This document shows, piece by piece, positions 8,992 to 18,594 of a stretch of 64,000 nucleotides of DNA. The stretch comes from Echinicola shivajiensis. GTDB lineage: Bacteria; Bacteroidota; Bacteroidia; Cytophagales; Cyclobacteriaceae. The stretch is from NCBI RefSeq assembly GCF_018642165.1, contig NZ_JAHHZM010000002.1, positions 62,001 to 126,000 of the forward strand, given 5' to 3'. The position numbers and the translations under genes are program-made. Positions within the stretch are counted from its first letter, which is position 1, and each line of letters opens with the position of its first letter. Under the pieces are notes generated by a model that was not told the DNA's origin, did not search any database, and saw nothing but the letters and a program-made list of their open reading frames with translations.

Positions 8992-9669
8992 ATGAAAATT
9001 AAGCATGAAGCTCCCAGGAGGGATTTTATTAGAAAAACTGCTTTGGCAATCACCGGGATTAGTCTACTTCCAAATTTAGTAAAGGCTAAGCCAAAAGAAT
9101 TTATCGAATTATTCAACGGCAAGGATCTCACTGGTTGGGTTGGGAATAAGATCGACTATGCAGTAGAAGATGGAGTATTGGTGATTCGGCCGGACAGGGG
9201 CGGAAGCGGTAATTTATATACCGAAAAGGAATATACTGATTTCCATTTTAAATTTGATTTTCTATTGACCCCAGGGGCAAACAATGGTTTGGGAATACGT
9301 GCTCCATTGAAAGGTGATGCTGCTTATAAGGGCATGGAACTGCAAATATTGGATAATACCGCCAGCAAATATGCTGATCTCCATGAATACCAGTATCATG
9401 GTTCTGTATATGGGGTGATTCCTGCAAAAAGAGGGTATTTAAAACCAGTAGGAGAATGGAATAGTGAGGAAGTAATAGTAAAAGGTGATAAAATAAAGGT
9501 AATTCTAAACGGTCATACGATTTTGAAGGGAGATATTAAAAAGGCCAGCAAGGATGGTACGCTTGATGGCAAAGATCACCCAGGTTTAACCAGAGAAAAG
9601 GGACATATCGGATTTTTAGGTCATGGAGATGTAGTGAAGTTCAAAAATATTTCCATAATGGAATTGTAG
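8992..9669 (+). CDS. DUF1080 / 3-keto-disaccharide hydrolase-like secreted protein
   Basis: The 225-residue protein has a Tat-type signal (twin Arg in APRRDFIRKTALAI) and one DUF1080 jelly-roll domain from about residue 36. It opens with the family hallmark FIELFNGKDLTGW and contains NGLGIRAPLKGDAAYKGMEL and GHIGFLGHGD. The family is concanavalin-like, and some members hydrolyse 3-keto-glycosides. It stands alone, with a bidirectional terminator downstream. The substrate is not inferable. Confidence 0.85.
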   Translation: MKIKHEAPRRDFIRKTALAITGISLLPNLVKAKPKEFIELFNGKDLTGWVGNKIDYAVEDGVLVIRPDRGGSGNLYTEKEYTDFHFKFDFLLTPGANNGLGIRAPLKGDAAYKGMELQILDNTASKYADLHEYQYHGSVYGVIPAKRGYLKPVGEWNSEEVIVKGDKIKVILNGHTILKGDIKKASKDGTLDGKDHPGLTREKGHIGFLGHGDVVKFKNISIMEL

Positions 9670-9689
9670 AGCTAAGCTGGTCCTTAAAG

Positions 9690-9724
9690 AAAAATGCCGA
9701 TACTATTAGATATCGGCATTTTTT
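9690..9724. terminator. Bidirectional terminator
   Basis: A perfect 13-bp-plus stem AAAAATGCCGATA / TATCGGCATTTTT with an 8-nt loop lies between the convergent DUF1080 and histone-like genes. It has A and T runs on both sides. Confidence 0.85.
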
Positions 9725-9766
9725 GAATAATGTTTTGCTTTTTGACTCAGTCAAAAAGAGCTCGAA

Positions 9767-9946
9767 TTATTTTTCTGAATTCTTGATCTCAGTAATTTCT
9801 TTTCTGATGTCCTGAGCCAGGTTTTTAATTGCCTGCATGCCATTTCTTACACGAGTACCAGCGGCTTTGTTTCCTTTTTCGTAGAACTTTTCGAAATCAT
9901 CTTCTAAAGAATCAATCAAATCCTTAACTTCTGTGAATCTGCTCAT
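9767..9946 (-). CDS. Histone H1-like (Hc1-type) DNA-binding protein
   Basis: A 59-residue ORF starts with ATG at 9946-9944. It translates to a short Lys-rich helical protein beginning MSRFTEVKDLIDSLEDDFEK, followed by FYEKGNKAAGTRVRNGM and ending in a lysine/glutamate-rich helix. This matches the small histone H1-like family common in Bacteroidota, which binds DNA non-specifically. It stands alone: a terminator follows at 9690-9724 and a long untranslated gap lies upstream. It is easily missed because of its length. Family assignment is from the K-G-N-K-A-A-G-T-R-V-R core. Confidence 0.85.
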   Translation of the reverse strand: MSRFTEVKDLIDSLEDDFEKFYEKGNKAAGTRVRNGMQAIKNLAQDIRKEITEIKNSEK

Positions 9947-10373
9947 AGTGTTAAATTTTTTAAGTTTATGCTATTAAAAACGTGAATATAGGGAGATTAT
10001 TTAGTTTTCAAGGGTTTTGACCAAGAGATTTACTCTTTAAAAACAGATAGATTTATAGGTTTAATAGGTTTTTAACTGTAAATCTGGGACTTGTGATATA
10101 GGAAATGCCATTTTAAATTTTAGAGTAATTCCTTAATTTATGAGATAAAAAGCCCATCAGAGCCTTTTTGGAGCTGTTTTTTTGTTGATATTGAAGTCCC
10201 TAAAATGGAAATTGAATAAAAAGATTCTCCTGTGTAAACGTGATTTAGGCCAAATTTCAAAGGAGATACTTAGGAAAAAAGCTTGCCAGAACATCTGACA
10301 AGCTTTTAATAATCTATCACCTAACATTAATCTTTTACTTTTCATAGATCACCTCTTTGCTAATGAGGTCTTG
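9947..10373. other. Intergenic stretch, terminator only
   Basis: These 427 bases contain the presumed promoter of the histone-like gene (minus strand) and a terminator at 10277-10307. The only longer ORF here overlaps that hairpin and looks accidental. Confidence 0.5.
10277..10307 (-). terminator. Terminator of the YXWGXW-type gene
   Basis: The stem AAAAGCTTGCCAG / CTGACAAGCTTTT has one mismatch and a 5-nt loop. On the minus strand it is followed by six T, 67 bp past the stop. Confidence 0.8.
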
Positions 10374-11696
10374 CTAATTGTTTGACCTTCCTCTGCTACT
10401 ATTGGAAGATCTTCTGCTGCTAACACTTGTATTTGAGTTTCTAGAACTGCTTCTGGTACTAGGGCTTCTTTTCACTTGGGTACTTTTACTTACTGAAGTT
10501 CTGCTTCTGTTAGTGCTATTATTTGGCTGAGTCCTTATTTGTCTATTTGAATTTGAGGGACTTGATATTTGGCTAGAACGGCTTTTTGATGTATTCGTAC
10601 TTGGTTTGGAAGCTTTGGTTCTGCCAGAATATGTACTTCCTTTTGACATTTGAGTATTTCTGGACCCTTTTACTTGATTATTGGTCCTGGTATTTGGGTA
10701 AGGAGTGGCCTTAACAGAATTAGGTTTGTTCGAGTATGAATTTCCAGATCGATTGGCCGAACTTTCTCTGCGTGTAGAAGATGGTGATGCAGATCTATTG
10801 CCATTTGAATTCCTATAGGTTCTAGAATTGGTATTGCTTCCATTACTTCTTGTTCTTGCCGCTGAATTTCCCCTGTTATATTGGGGCCTGTTTACCCTGG
10901 CATTTTGACGGCTTGTGATTTTGCTGGGCTTAGCACTATATCTTGAGTTTCCAGATGCAGTCCTAACCTGTGGTTTGTAAACATTGACCACATTTTTGTT
11001 AATACTTGTCCTGCCAGGTCCTCGACTTGAACTTACTCTATATACAGGAACACGGCTTCTGCTGTATCGTTCAATATGATGCTTATTCGGTCCGGAAATA
11101 TAACGGTGATTGTCATAAATCACAGTATTATTGATAACGGTGGTGTGGTTATAGATATTGACTACATTTCTTCTTGGCGCATAATAACGGTAAACATGTC
11201 TATGTGTAAACCTTCTGTGTGGCACAAACACCCAATGAAAACTAGGTATACCAATATTTACGCTAATTGAAACATTTGGCCCCAAGGGAGCCCATCCATA
11301 ATATCCACCTCCATTTCTCCAACTTACCCAAGCAGGAGCCCATTCATATCCTGGTACCCAAGCCCAACCATAATAATCATCCCATAACCATCTTCCATAA
11401 TGGAAGGGAGCCCAGCCCCAACTATAATTAGAAACCCAAGTGTTTCCGTATTCTGTCATTACCCAGTGTCCATTGGTACCATACGGATGGAAGTTTTGAT
11501 CAACGTAAGGTAACCAAATGTACCCATAGCGAGCATCTTCTACCCAATCTCCATATGGGGATAACTGATCATAAAATACCTGAAAAGAGACTCCTACAGG
11601 TACTTCTGCTTTGACTTCTTTGGGGGTTACAATTGCAATTGTTAACCACATCAAAAGGGATATTCCCAACCATTTATTTAGTTTCTGCTTATTCAT
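10374..11696 (-). CDS. Secreted YXWGXW/DUF6600-type protein with basic low-complexity tail
   Basis: The 440-residue protein has a Sec signal (about 1-30) and a compact Trp/Tyr/Gly-rich domain (about 35-150) with repeated motifs such as YGYIWLPYV, WGWAPFHYGRW, YGWAWVPGYEWAP and YGWAPLG. A Tyr/His/Arg-rich linker follows. The last about 220 residues are a Ser/Arg/Asn/Thr-rich disordered tail with very little else. The function of this Bacteroidota family is unknown. Export and the basic tail would fit an envelope or matrix role, but that is speculation. The gene is monocistronic. Confidence 0.8.
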   Translation of the reverse strand: MNKQKLNKWLGISLLMWLTIAIVTPKEVKAEVPVGVSFQVFYDQLSPYGDWVEDARYGYIWLPYVDQNFHPYGTNGHWVMTEYGNTWVSNYSWGWAPFHYGRWLWDDYYGWAWVPGYEWAPAWVSWRNGGGYYGWAPLGPNVSISVNIGIPSFHWVFVPHRRFTHRHVYRYYAPRRNVVNIYNHTTVINNTVIYDNHRYISGPNKHHIERYSRSRVPVYRVSSSRGPGRTSINKNVVNVYKPQVRTASGNSRYSAKPSKITSRQNARVNRPQYNRGNSAARTRSNGSNTNSRTYRNSNGNRSASPSSTRRESSANRSGNSYSNKPNSVKATPYPNTRTNNQVKGSRNTQMSKGSTYSGRTKASKPSTNTSKSRSSQISSPSNSNRQIRTQPNNSTNRSRTSVSKSTQVKRSPSTRSSSRNSNTSVSSRRSSNSSRGRSNN

Positions 11697-12353
11697 AACT
11701 CTGTGGTTTAGTTTATAATTTTGAGGTAGTATAGTTGGTTTGGTAGAATTTTGGATTTGTTGATATAGTGGTTTTATTGGATAATTAAATTAAGATTTTT
11801 GTTTATGAATTGATTCATTGGAGCTAATGCCAAAACCATTCCAAATATTTCTTGACCTAAGAAATAAAAATTGACCTTTTTATTACTAAATAGTTTTAAC
11901 AAGTGATTTGGATAGTTTTTTTTCAAAAAAAATAGTTGAAAAAAATATACGCAATAAATATGAATAGCTTGATGAATCCGTAAATCCCTTGTAAGGTTTA
12001 TAAAAAGAGGATAACTGAGGCGGATTTCGTATAATTTATAGTGTAATGTGTATGTTTGTTGATTTTTTCTCTGTAAGCTTCTGTAAACCAGAAAATTATT
12101 TGACTACTATTTTGTAAGTTAATTCAAATTCATATATTTATTAGGACACATCCAAGAATAGAAGAATTTCGTTAATGGATGTATGAGTCTATTGACGCTC
12201 ATTTTTGTTACAATCAATAATTGACTCATAAAGTAATAGTATAAAGCACATTAAACCGCCTTCCTTAGTGCACTCGGAGAAACACATTTCGTGTTTTGAA
12301 CTTGAATACTCAAGTTATTATTACTTATTAACCTTAACAAAACCCTGAAATTC
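11697..12353. other. Long intergenic region upstream of SusC-1
   Basis: This is a 657-bp AT-rich divergent promoter region between the YXWGXW gene (minus) and susC-1 (plus). I see no credible gene and no clear -33/-7 pair. A degenerate copy of the palindrome found before susC-2 (ACTAAATAGTTTTAAC) starts near 11885 but lacks one base of spacing. Confidence 0.45.
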
Positions 12354-15300
12354 ATGAAAAAAATTCTACTCGCCATATTTTCTATGGCCTTACTGATGAG
12401 CTTGGATATCCAGGCACAGGACAGAGTACTGAGCGGAACCGTGATTGGTTCCTCAGATGGGCAGCCCATACCTGGGGTAAATGTCCGGAATACAGCAACC
12501 AATACAGGTACAGTGACAGACCTTGACGGTAAGTATTCCATAAATGTTACCAACGAAACGGTAATTGAATTTTCTTTTGTCGGATATATCTCCCAACAGT
12601 TTACGGTAGGGAATCGCAGCACCCTTGATGTGACTATGGAAGAAGATTTAGCAGACCTATCAGAGGTTGTAGTAACCGCATTGGGTATTGCAAAAGAAAA
12701 ACGATCTTTGGCTTACTCGGTTACAGAAGTTGGCGGTGATGATTTGATAGAGGCCCGGGAAATAAGTTTGGGTGACCAAATTCAAGGGCGTGTTGCCGGT
12801 GTGAATGTGAGTAATATAGGATCAGGTGTAGCTGGTTCAAGTAGGATAGTTATTAGAGGTAACTCGTCATTGAGTGGTCAAAACCAGCCATTGTTTGTAA
12901 TTGATGGGGTGCCAATGGATAACTCCCAATTAGGTAGTGCCGGTATGTGGGGTGGAGTTGACTGGGGAGATGGACTGACCAGTATAAACCCTGATGATAT
13001 TGAGTCCATGAGTGTGCTGAAAGGTAATACTGCTGCAGCACTCTATGGATCTAGGGCTTCCAATGGTGTTGTGCTCATTACGACCAAAAAAGGTGTAAAC
13101 CGAAAAGGTATTGGTGTAGAGGTAAATTCTCAGTTTACTGCCGATAGGATAATCAATAGATTTGATTTTCAACAAGAGTATGGACATGGTAATGCAGGCT
13201 TAAAACCAGCCAATGCAGGACAAGGATTTTTATATGGTTCTTCAGCTTGGGGAGGTAAATTAGATGGGTCTATGGTTTATCAGTTTGATGGTGAGCAAAG
13301 ACCATATGTTTATGCAGGAGATAATTTTGATAGGTATTATAGGACAGGTACCACCTGGACCAATACCATAGCCTTGAGTGGTGGTAATGACAAACAAACT
13401 TTTCGTTTTTCAATGTCTGATTTAAGGAATCAGTCTATCACACCTAATTCTGGTATGAATCGTCAAACAGCTACCTTATCCACAAATGCGAATTATATTG
13501 AAAAATTAACGCTATCAGCTAAAATTCAATATTCTAGAGAAGATGTAACTAATAGGGCACGACTATCAGATGCTCCAGGCAACGGTAATGCTACATTATC
13601 AGTATTGCCTCCAAGTATCAATGTTCTGGACTTAAAAGGTGATCCCAACAAGTTAGGGGCAAGGCCAGATGGTTATGAGCTTCAGTATGTAGATAACACA
13701 TTTACTCAAAACCCATATTGGGCAGCTTATCAATTTGAAAATTCCAATATTAGGGATAGGGTCATAGCCTCAGCAATGGCGAGATATGATTTTACGGACT
13801 GGTTGTATTTGCAAGGTCGGATCGGTTCTGATTTCTATACTTCCAGAAGAAGAAGCTTAGAGCCTTATGGCACTGCATATATTCAATTGGGTGCTTTGAA
13901 CGAAGAAGAACATCGCGTAAGGGAAATTAATATGGACTGGATGCTGGGATCTGATCATAAGTGGGGAGATTTTGGTATCAGTGCATTTGTAGGTGGTAGT
14001 ACCATGACCAATAAATATGAGGTATTAGGTGGTAGGGCAACCAACTTTAATGTACCTTTCTTACATACTTTACCCAACGGCGGACAACAATCCATTATTT
14101 ACAGTATCAGGGAATTTGGTATTAATTCACTTTATGGATCCGCTGAGTTTTCTTATAAAGATCTATTATTCATAAACGCTACCGCCAGAAATGACTGGTA
14201 TTCTACATTGCCACCGGATTCCAATGATCTATTATTCCCAAGTGTTGGGGCAAGTTTTGTGTTCTCTGAAGCATTTGAGCTACCTGACTGGATTTCTTTT
14301 GGTAAGGTAAGGGCTTCGATGGCAGGAGCTGGTGGAGGTACTGATCCCTATCAATTGATTCTGAACTACAGTTTATTTGGTCAGGGACATAATGGTGCCG
14401 CATTGGGTAGAATCGATCAAACAAGTGTGCCAAATAGTCAGTTGAAGCCGTTAAGAACCAATGAGTTTGAGGTGGGTATTGATATTAGGTTCTTTGAAGA
14501 CCGCTTAGGTATTGATTATGCCTATTATAACAGGGAAACAAGGGATGATATCATTCAAGCAACTATCTCACAAACCTCAGGTTATGGGAATGCTACAGTG
14601 AACGTAGGGAAAGTTTCCAATTCAGGTCATGAAGTGTTATTGACAGGTTCCATTTTAGAGAGCAGTCAACTAAGATGGAATACCAGTTTGAACTTCTCCT
14701 ACAACAAAAATGATGTAGATCAATTGTTTGGAGATTCTAAAGTGCTTTCCGTGGAATCACCAAGAGGTGGAGGTGCTAATATACAGCACAGAATACCCTA
14801 CACAGACGAAGAAACAGGGATGTTTATGCAAGGTGGCTACGGTGTGATTGTTGGCTTAAAACATATGACCATTGACGGACAAAAAGTGTATGATGCCAAC
14901 GGATTGCCTGTTCAAGAAAGCGGTGCTTTCTATCTAGGAAAAGGAGTAGCTCCTTGGTCAGGAGGTTGGAATAACAACTTTGCCTTTAATAATTTCACCC
15001 TAGGATTTTTGGTGGATTTTAAGTTTGGAGGTTCTTTATTTTCAGGAACCAATGCCAATTCCTATTCCAACGGTATGCATAAGGCAACCTTGGAAGGCAG
15101 GGAGAATGGTTTGACCATTTCTGGTGTAGATGAAAATGGTGATCCTCAGACTTGGGAAATAGCCGCAAGTGACCCGAATAACCAAGGAATAACTACAGTT
15201 CAGAACTATTATAGTCAACTTGCATCCATTACTGAGTATTTTGTTTATAGTGCTGATTACATTAAACTTAGGCAGGTTTCACTAGGGTATGTATTCCCAA

Positions 15301-15494
15301 GTAGCTTGTTGAGAGATACCCCTTTTACTGGCGTGAGTTTATCCTTAATCGGCCGAAATCTTTGGTTGATCCATAGTGATGTGGACAATATTGATCCAGA
15401 GTCCACTTATAGTTCATCTAATGGACAGGGACTAGAGTGGTATGGAGTTCCTCAGACGAGGAGTTATGGGTTTAACCTTAGTGTCAAATTTTAA
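12354..15494 (+). CDS. SusC/RagA-like TonB-dependent transporter (pair 1)
   Basis: This is an outer-membrane TonB-dependent channel for an oligosaccharide or glycopeptide. The 1046 residues comprise a Sec signal (1-22), a carboxypeptidase-regulatory-like domain (about 26-105) including GVNVRNTATNTGTVTDLDGKY, a plug with the SusC signature LFVIDGVPMDN near 180 and ALYGSRASNGVVLITTKKG near 230, and a large beta-barrel. The susD partner follows 17 bp downstream. No glycosidase is linked directly to this pair, so the cargo is unknown. Confidence 0.93.
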   Translation: MKKILLAIFSMALLMSLDIQAQDRVLSGTVIGSSDGQPIPGVNVRNTATNTGTVTDLDGKYSINVTNETVIEFSFVGYISQQFTVGNRSTLDVTMEEDLADLSEVVVTALGIAKEKRSLAYSVTEVGGDDLIEAREISLGDQIQGRVAGVNVSNIGSGVAGSSRIVIRGNSSLSGQNQPLFVIDGVPMDNSQLGSAGMWGGVDWGDGLTSINPDDIESMSVLKGNTAAALYGSRASNGVVLITTKKGVNRKGIGVEVNSQFTADRIINRFDFQQEYGHGNAGLKPANAGQGFLYGSSAWGGKLDGSMVYQFDGEQRPYVYAGDNFDRYYRTGTTWTNTIALSGGNDKQTFRFSMSDLRNQSITPNSGMNRQTATLSTNANYIEKLTLSAKIQYSREDVTNRARLSDAPGNGNATLSVLPPSINVLDLKGDPNKLGARPDGYELQYVDNTFTQNPYWAAYQFENSNIRDRVIASAMARYDFTDWLYLQGRIGSDFYTSRRRSLEPYGTAYIQLGALNEEEHRVREINMDWMLGSDHKWGDFGISAFVGGSTMTNKYEVLGGRATNFNVPFLHTLPNGGQQSIIYSIREFGINSLYGSAEFSYKDLLFINATARNDWYSTLPPDSNDLLFPSVGASFVFSEAFELPDWISFGKVRASMAGAGGGTDPYQLILNYSLFGQGHNGAALGRIDQTSVPNSQLKPLRTNEFEVGIDIRFFEDRLGIDYAYYNRETRDDIIQATISQTSGYGNATVNVGKVSNSGHEVLLTGSILESSQLRWNTSLNFSYNKNDVDQLFGDSKVLSVESPRGGGANIQHRIPYTDEETGMFMQGGYGVIVGLKHMTIDGQKVYDANGLPVQESGAFYLGKGVAPWSGGWNNNFAFNNFTLGFLVDFKFGGSLFSGTNANSYSNGMHKATLEGRENGLTISGVDENGDPQTWEIAASDPNNQGITTVQNYYSQLASITEYFVYSADYIKLRQVSLGYVFPSSLLRDTPFTGVSLSLIGRNLWLIHSDVDNIDPESTYSSSNGQGLEWYGVPQTRSYGFNLSVKF

Positions 15495-15511
15495 TTGAAG
15501 GTTCCAAAATT

Positions 15512-17059
15512 ATGAAAACAATGAAGACAATATATATAAAAATTACAGCTTTGTGCCTCATGCTTATGGTGTCCTTCAATGCCTGTAATACAGATAATTT
15601 AGCAGAACTTAACGTTGACCCAAGGGTCGCCAGTGAGATTGATCCGGGCTTTATATTGGCCTATACTCAGCTTCAGACTTCTGGTGAGCGATATGAAAAT
15701 TGGAGAACAGTGATGATTTTTCAATCAGTGATGATACAGCATTTTGCAGCCTTGGCTACGTATTGGGTAGGGGATAAATATTTACATAATGACTCTTATT
15801 CAGCGGCATTATGGGACAGAGCTTATGTCAATTATGTGAAGGATTTGGTCAATTTAGCAGATATTACAGATCCTACTAAGGAGGGCAATGATGCTTCAAA
15901 TGTGAATTATCATGCCATTGCAAGGATTTGGAAGGTTTTTGCTTTCCAAAGAATAACGGATATTTATGGTGATGTTCCTTATTTTGATGCTGGTAAAGGC
16001 TTTATTGATCAAAATTTCTTCCCAGCATATGATCCGCAGGAGGCAATTTATCCGGATTTAGCCAATGAATTAGAGGAGGCTGTTGCTTTATTGGATGAAT
16101 CTCAGATTAATCCAGGCAGTCAAGATTTAATTTATGGAGGTGATTTGGGTAAATGGAGAAGGTTTGGCAATTCATTGATGTTAAGGATAGGGATGAGAAT
16201 GAGCAAAGTGGCTCCAAATTTGGCCCAGGAATATGTTGGTAAGGCAATTGCTGGAGGAGTAATGACCAGTAATGACGATATTTGCTATATTTCTCATACT
16301 GATGGTCCAGAAGGAATCAATAGGAATGGTATAGGAGAAGTGTTCAACTGGGATGGTACCAACTATACCAATGATGACCAAGGTGTCTTGAGTAAAACAT
16401 TTGTAGACTGGATGTTGGCAGGCAATGATCCTAGGCTGGAAAAACTAAGTTGGGTTAGAAATGGGGGAGAACCTATGGGACTTCCTAACGGCTATGATGG
16501 TAATACTATTGAGAATTTTGATCCATTGTACACTACTTCGGCAAGAAGGGATGATTATAGCAGAATTAACCCTTTATTTGTTTTAAGAGAATCTCCTATG
16601 GTTTTTCAGACCTATGCAGAAGTGGAATTTTTGATAGCAGAGGCCATTGAAAGAGGATGGGCAACAGGTGTTGCAGCAGATCACTATAATGCAGGTGTTA
16701 CAGCAGCCATGAAACAGTTTATGGTTTATGATGCCAGCCTGGAAGTGGCTGATGCGGATATTACCAGCTATTTGGCAGCAAATCCTTACAATAGTGCTGA
16801 GTGGGACAGAATATTGGGTGAACAATACTGGGCTGCAACAATATTGAATGAGTATGAAGCCTACGCAAATTGGAGGAGAACAGGGTTTCCAGAGTTGACT
16901 CCTGTGAATTATCCTGGCAATCAGACCAATGGGACTATTCCGAGGAGGTTGAGATATCCTGGTGCTGAAGCTGCCAATAATCCGGAAGGTTATAGTGCCG
17001 CTGTAGCAAGGCAAGGACCAGATACCTATACCACTAGGATTTGGTGGGATGTAGAATAA
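15512..17059 (+). CDS. SusD/RagB-like lipoprotein (pair 1)
   Basis: This is a surface glycan-binding lid for the SusC-1 channel. The 515-residue protein carries a lipobox ending SFNAC (Cys25). It contains the family segments NVNYHAIARIWKVFAFQRITDIYGDVPYF-like in the first third and AEVEFLIAEA in the second half, both typical of SusD-like TPR helices. Met1 and Met4 are both possible starts. A terminator hairpin follows at 17079-17110, so susC-1/susD-1 form a two-gene unit separate from the LacI gene. Confidence 0.92.
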   Translation: MKTMKTIYIKITALCLMLMVSFNACNTDNLAELNVDPRVASEIDPGFILAYTQLQTSGERYENWRTVMIFQSVMIQHFAALATYWVGDKYLHNDSYSAALWDRAYVNYVKDLVNLADITDPTKEGNDASNVNYHAIARIWKVFAFQRITDIYGDVPYFDAGKGFIDQNFFPAYDPQEAIYPDLANELEEAVALLDESQINPGSQDLIYGGDLGKWRRFGNSLMLRIGMRMSKVAPNLAQEYVGKAIAGGVMTSNDDICYISHTDGPEGINRNGIGEVFNWDGTNYTNDDQGVLSKTFVDWMLAGNDPRLEKLSWVRNGGEPMGLPNGYDGNTIENFDPLYTTSARRDDYSRINPLFVLRESPMVFQTYAEVEFLIAEAIERGWATGVAADHYNAGVTAAMKQFMVYDASLEVADADITSYLAANPYNSAEWDRILGEQYWAATILNEYEAYANWRRTGFPELTPVNYPGNQTNGTIPRRLRYPGAEAANNPEGYSAAVARQGPDTYTTRIWWDVE

Positions 17060-17078
17060 TTTTATAATTTTTAGGATT

Positions 17079-17110
17079 ACAAAAGGCTGTTCGTTAGAAT
17101 GGCCTTTTGT
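17079..17110 (+). terminator. Terminator after susD-1
   Basis: The stem ACAAAAGGC / GCCTTTTGT has a 14-nt loop and is followed by a short T-rich stretch, 20 bp past the stop. Confidence 0.65.
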
Positions 17111-17167
17111 TTTGTGAAACTTACAAGCTTAGGTGAAAAAGAGTCTTTAATTTTTCAGAAAATAGAT

Positions 17168-17175
17168 TATATTTG
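17168..17175 (+). promoter_or_regulatory. Candidate -7 box for the LacI gene
   Basis: TATATTTG matches the Bacteroidota -7 consensus TAnnTTTG exactly, 62 bp before the ATG. No good -33 box is visible. An inverted repeat TTAACAA / TTGTTAA (17180-17208) lies over the predicted transcription start and could serve autoregulation. Confidence 0.35.
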
Positions 17176-17237
17176 GTATTTAACAAATTCAAATGGTACT
17201 GTTGTTAAGGCCATATTGCTTAGCGTAAATCCCACAG

Positions 17238-18281
17238 ATGCAAAAGAAGAAACACTCTATAAAAGCCATAGCCAAAGAGCTAAATATTTCTGTTACAACA
17301 GTTTCATTTGTGCTGAATGGTAAGGCAGAAGAAAATAGGATTAGCCAGAAATTAATAGATAAGGTTCAGGCCTATGTCAAAGAAATAGGTTATTATCCTA
17401 GTCAATTGGCTAAAAGCTTAAGGACAGGTAAGTCCAATATTATTGTTTTTATGGTAGAGGATATATCTAATCCCTTTTTTGCCACCATTGCCAAGCTTAT
17501 AGAGGATCAGGCATTTAAGGATGGTTATAAAATTATCTACAGTAGTACAAATAATGATCCAGAAAAGACCATGGGGCTAATCAGGGTTTTCAAGGATTTA
17601 CAAGTGGATGGCTATATTCTGACCCCGCCTGTAGGCATGGACCCTAAATTTATTAAGGAACTGGCCAATGATAGAAATCCAATGATTCTTTTTGATAGGT
17701 ATTTGCCTGAAGTAGAATGCAGTCATGTGGTAATAGATAACTTTCAGGGTGCTAAACAAGGCTTGGACTTATTCTTGGAGAATGGATTGAAGGAAATTGG
17801 ATTTATTACCCTAGATAGTGACCAGTCCCAAATGCACGATAGGATGGAGGCTTATGATCAAATGTGTGAAAAGTTGGGGATAAGCCCAAAAGTGCTCAAA
17901 GTTCCTTTTAGCTCATATTCTTCCTTGGATACAGCTAAGGAATTGAAAAATTATTTTTTGAATAATAAGCAGTTGGATGCCATATTTTTTGCTACCAATT
18001 ACTTGGCCATGAAAGGAATGCAGGTAATGAAGGAGTTGGATATCAAAATTCCAGAAGATATTGCTGTGATTGCCTTTGATGATAATGAATTTTTCAAATT
18101 CAATACTCCTACTGTAACTAGTATTGTTCAGCCAAAAGAAGAAATAGCTGAAAGCTTGATCAGTACGATGCTAGAACTGATTAATACGGATGTGGAGGAA
18201 AGAAAGGTAAAGAAAATCGTATTGCAAGCCTCAGTAAATGAGAGGGAATCTTCCAAGAAGAAAGTAGGAGTGAGTAAATAG
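17238..18281 (+). CDS. LacI-family transcriptional regulator
   Basis: The 347-residue repressor type has an N-terminal LacI helix-turn-helix (IKAIAKELNISVTTVSFVLN, about 8-27). A hinge with the YYPSQLAKSLRTGKS segment follows, then a periplasmic-binding-protein-like effector domain (about 62-340). It sits between the two SusCD pairs. Palindromes of the LacI-operator type lie upstream of susC-2 (18573-18608) and the first GH92 gene (23927-23940), so it likely controls the mannose block; the effector could be mannose or a phosphorylated derivative. Control is inferred from position and motif, not shown. Confidence 0.9.
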   Translation: MQKKKHSIKAIAKELNISVTTVSFVLNGKAEENRISQKLIDKVQAYVKEIGYYPSQLAKSLRTGKSNIIVFMVEDISNPFFATIAKLIEDQAFKDGYKIIYSSTNNDPEKTMGLIRVFKDLQVDGYILTPPVGMDPKFIKELANDRNPMILFDRYLPEVECSHVVIDNFQGAKQGLDLFLENGLKEIGFITLDSDQSQMHDRMEAYDQMCEKLGISPKVLKVPFSSYSSLDTAKELKNYFLNNKQLDAIFFATNYLAMKGMQVMKELDIKIPEDIAVIAFDDNEFFKFNTPTVTSIVQPKEEIAESLISTMLELINTDVEERKVKKIVLQASVNERESSKKKVGVSK

Positions 18282-18306
18282 AAAATTACTTTAACAAAAT
18301 AGCAAT

Positions 18307-18347
18307 AAAAAGCTCACTGATCTGGTAAAATGATCGGTGAGCTTTTT
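18307..18347 (+). terminator. Terminator after the LacI gene
   Basis: The stem AAAAAGCTCACTGATC / GATCGGTGAGCTTTTT has one G-T pair and a 9-nt loop. T-rich sequence follows. Confidence 0.85.
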
Positions 18348-18489
18348 GTTTTATTTGATGGTTTTGCATATAGGTAAGCCAAAAAAACACCTATTTATTT
18401 AGGTAGTTGACTAATTCCTTTAGGACTATTTAAGGTAGTCAGATAAAAAATATATAAAGTTTTTTATTCAATCAGTTTGTGATTACGGG

Positions 18490-18521
18490 TTGATTTTTTG
18501 GTTTGAGTTACATTATTTTTG
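18490..18521 (+). promoter_or_regulatory. Candidate promoter for susC-2
   Basis: TTG, 21 bases, then TATTTTTG fits the Bacteroidota pattern TTG-N19-21-TAnnTTTG. It would give a leader of roughly 180 nt that contains both palindromes at 18573-18608. Confidence 0.4.
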
Positions 18522-18572
18522 TGATGAGTTGTGTTTTCGAACGTTTTTTAATTGATAGATTTTTATAAAATA

Positions 18573-18586
18573 CTAAATCGGTTTTG
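18573..18586. promoter_or_regulatory. Candidate operator A (imperfect)
   Basis: CTAAATCGGTTTTG has the same half-site layout as the two better sites in this region, with one mismatch in the right arm (TTTTG for TTTAG). Confidence 0.45.
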
Positions 18587-18594
18587 CGTTTTTA

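Noticed and set aside
10157-10345. 62-codon minus-strand ORF downstream of the YXWGXW gene
   Set aside because: It overlaps the terminator hairpin at 10277-10307, has no family resemblance and lies in an ordinary 3' gap.
10374-11040. Simple-sequence DNA repeat in the 3' half of the YXWGXW gene
   Set aside because: The low complexity is at protein level (Ser/Arg/Asn/Thr); the DNA itself shows no regular unit.
17099-17323. 74-codon plus-strand ORF before and across the LacI start
   Set aside because: It overlaps the terminator of susD-1 and the first part of lacI in another frame; no family features.
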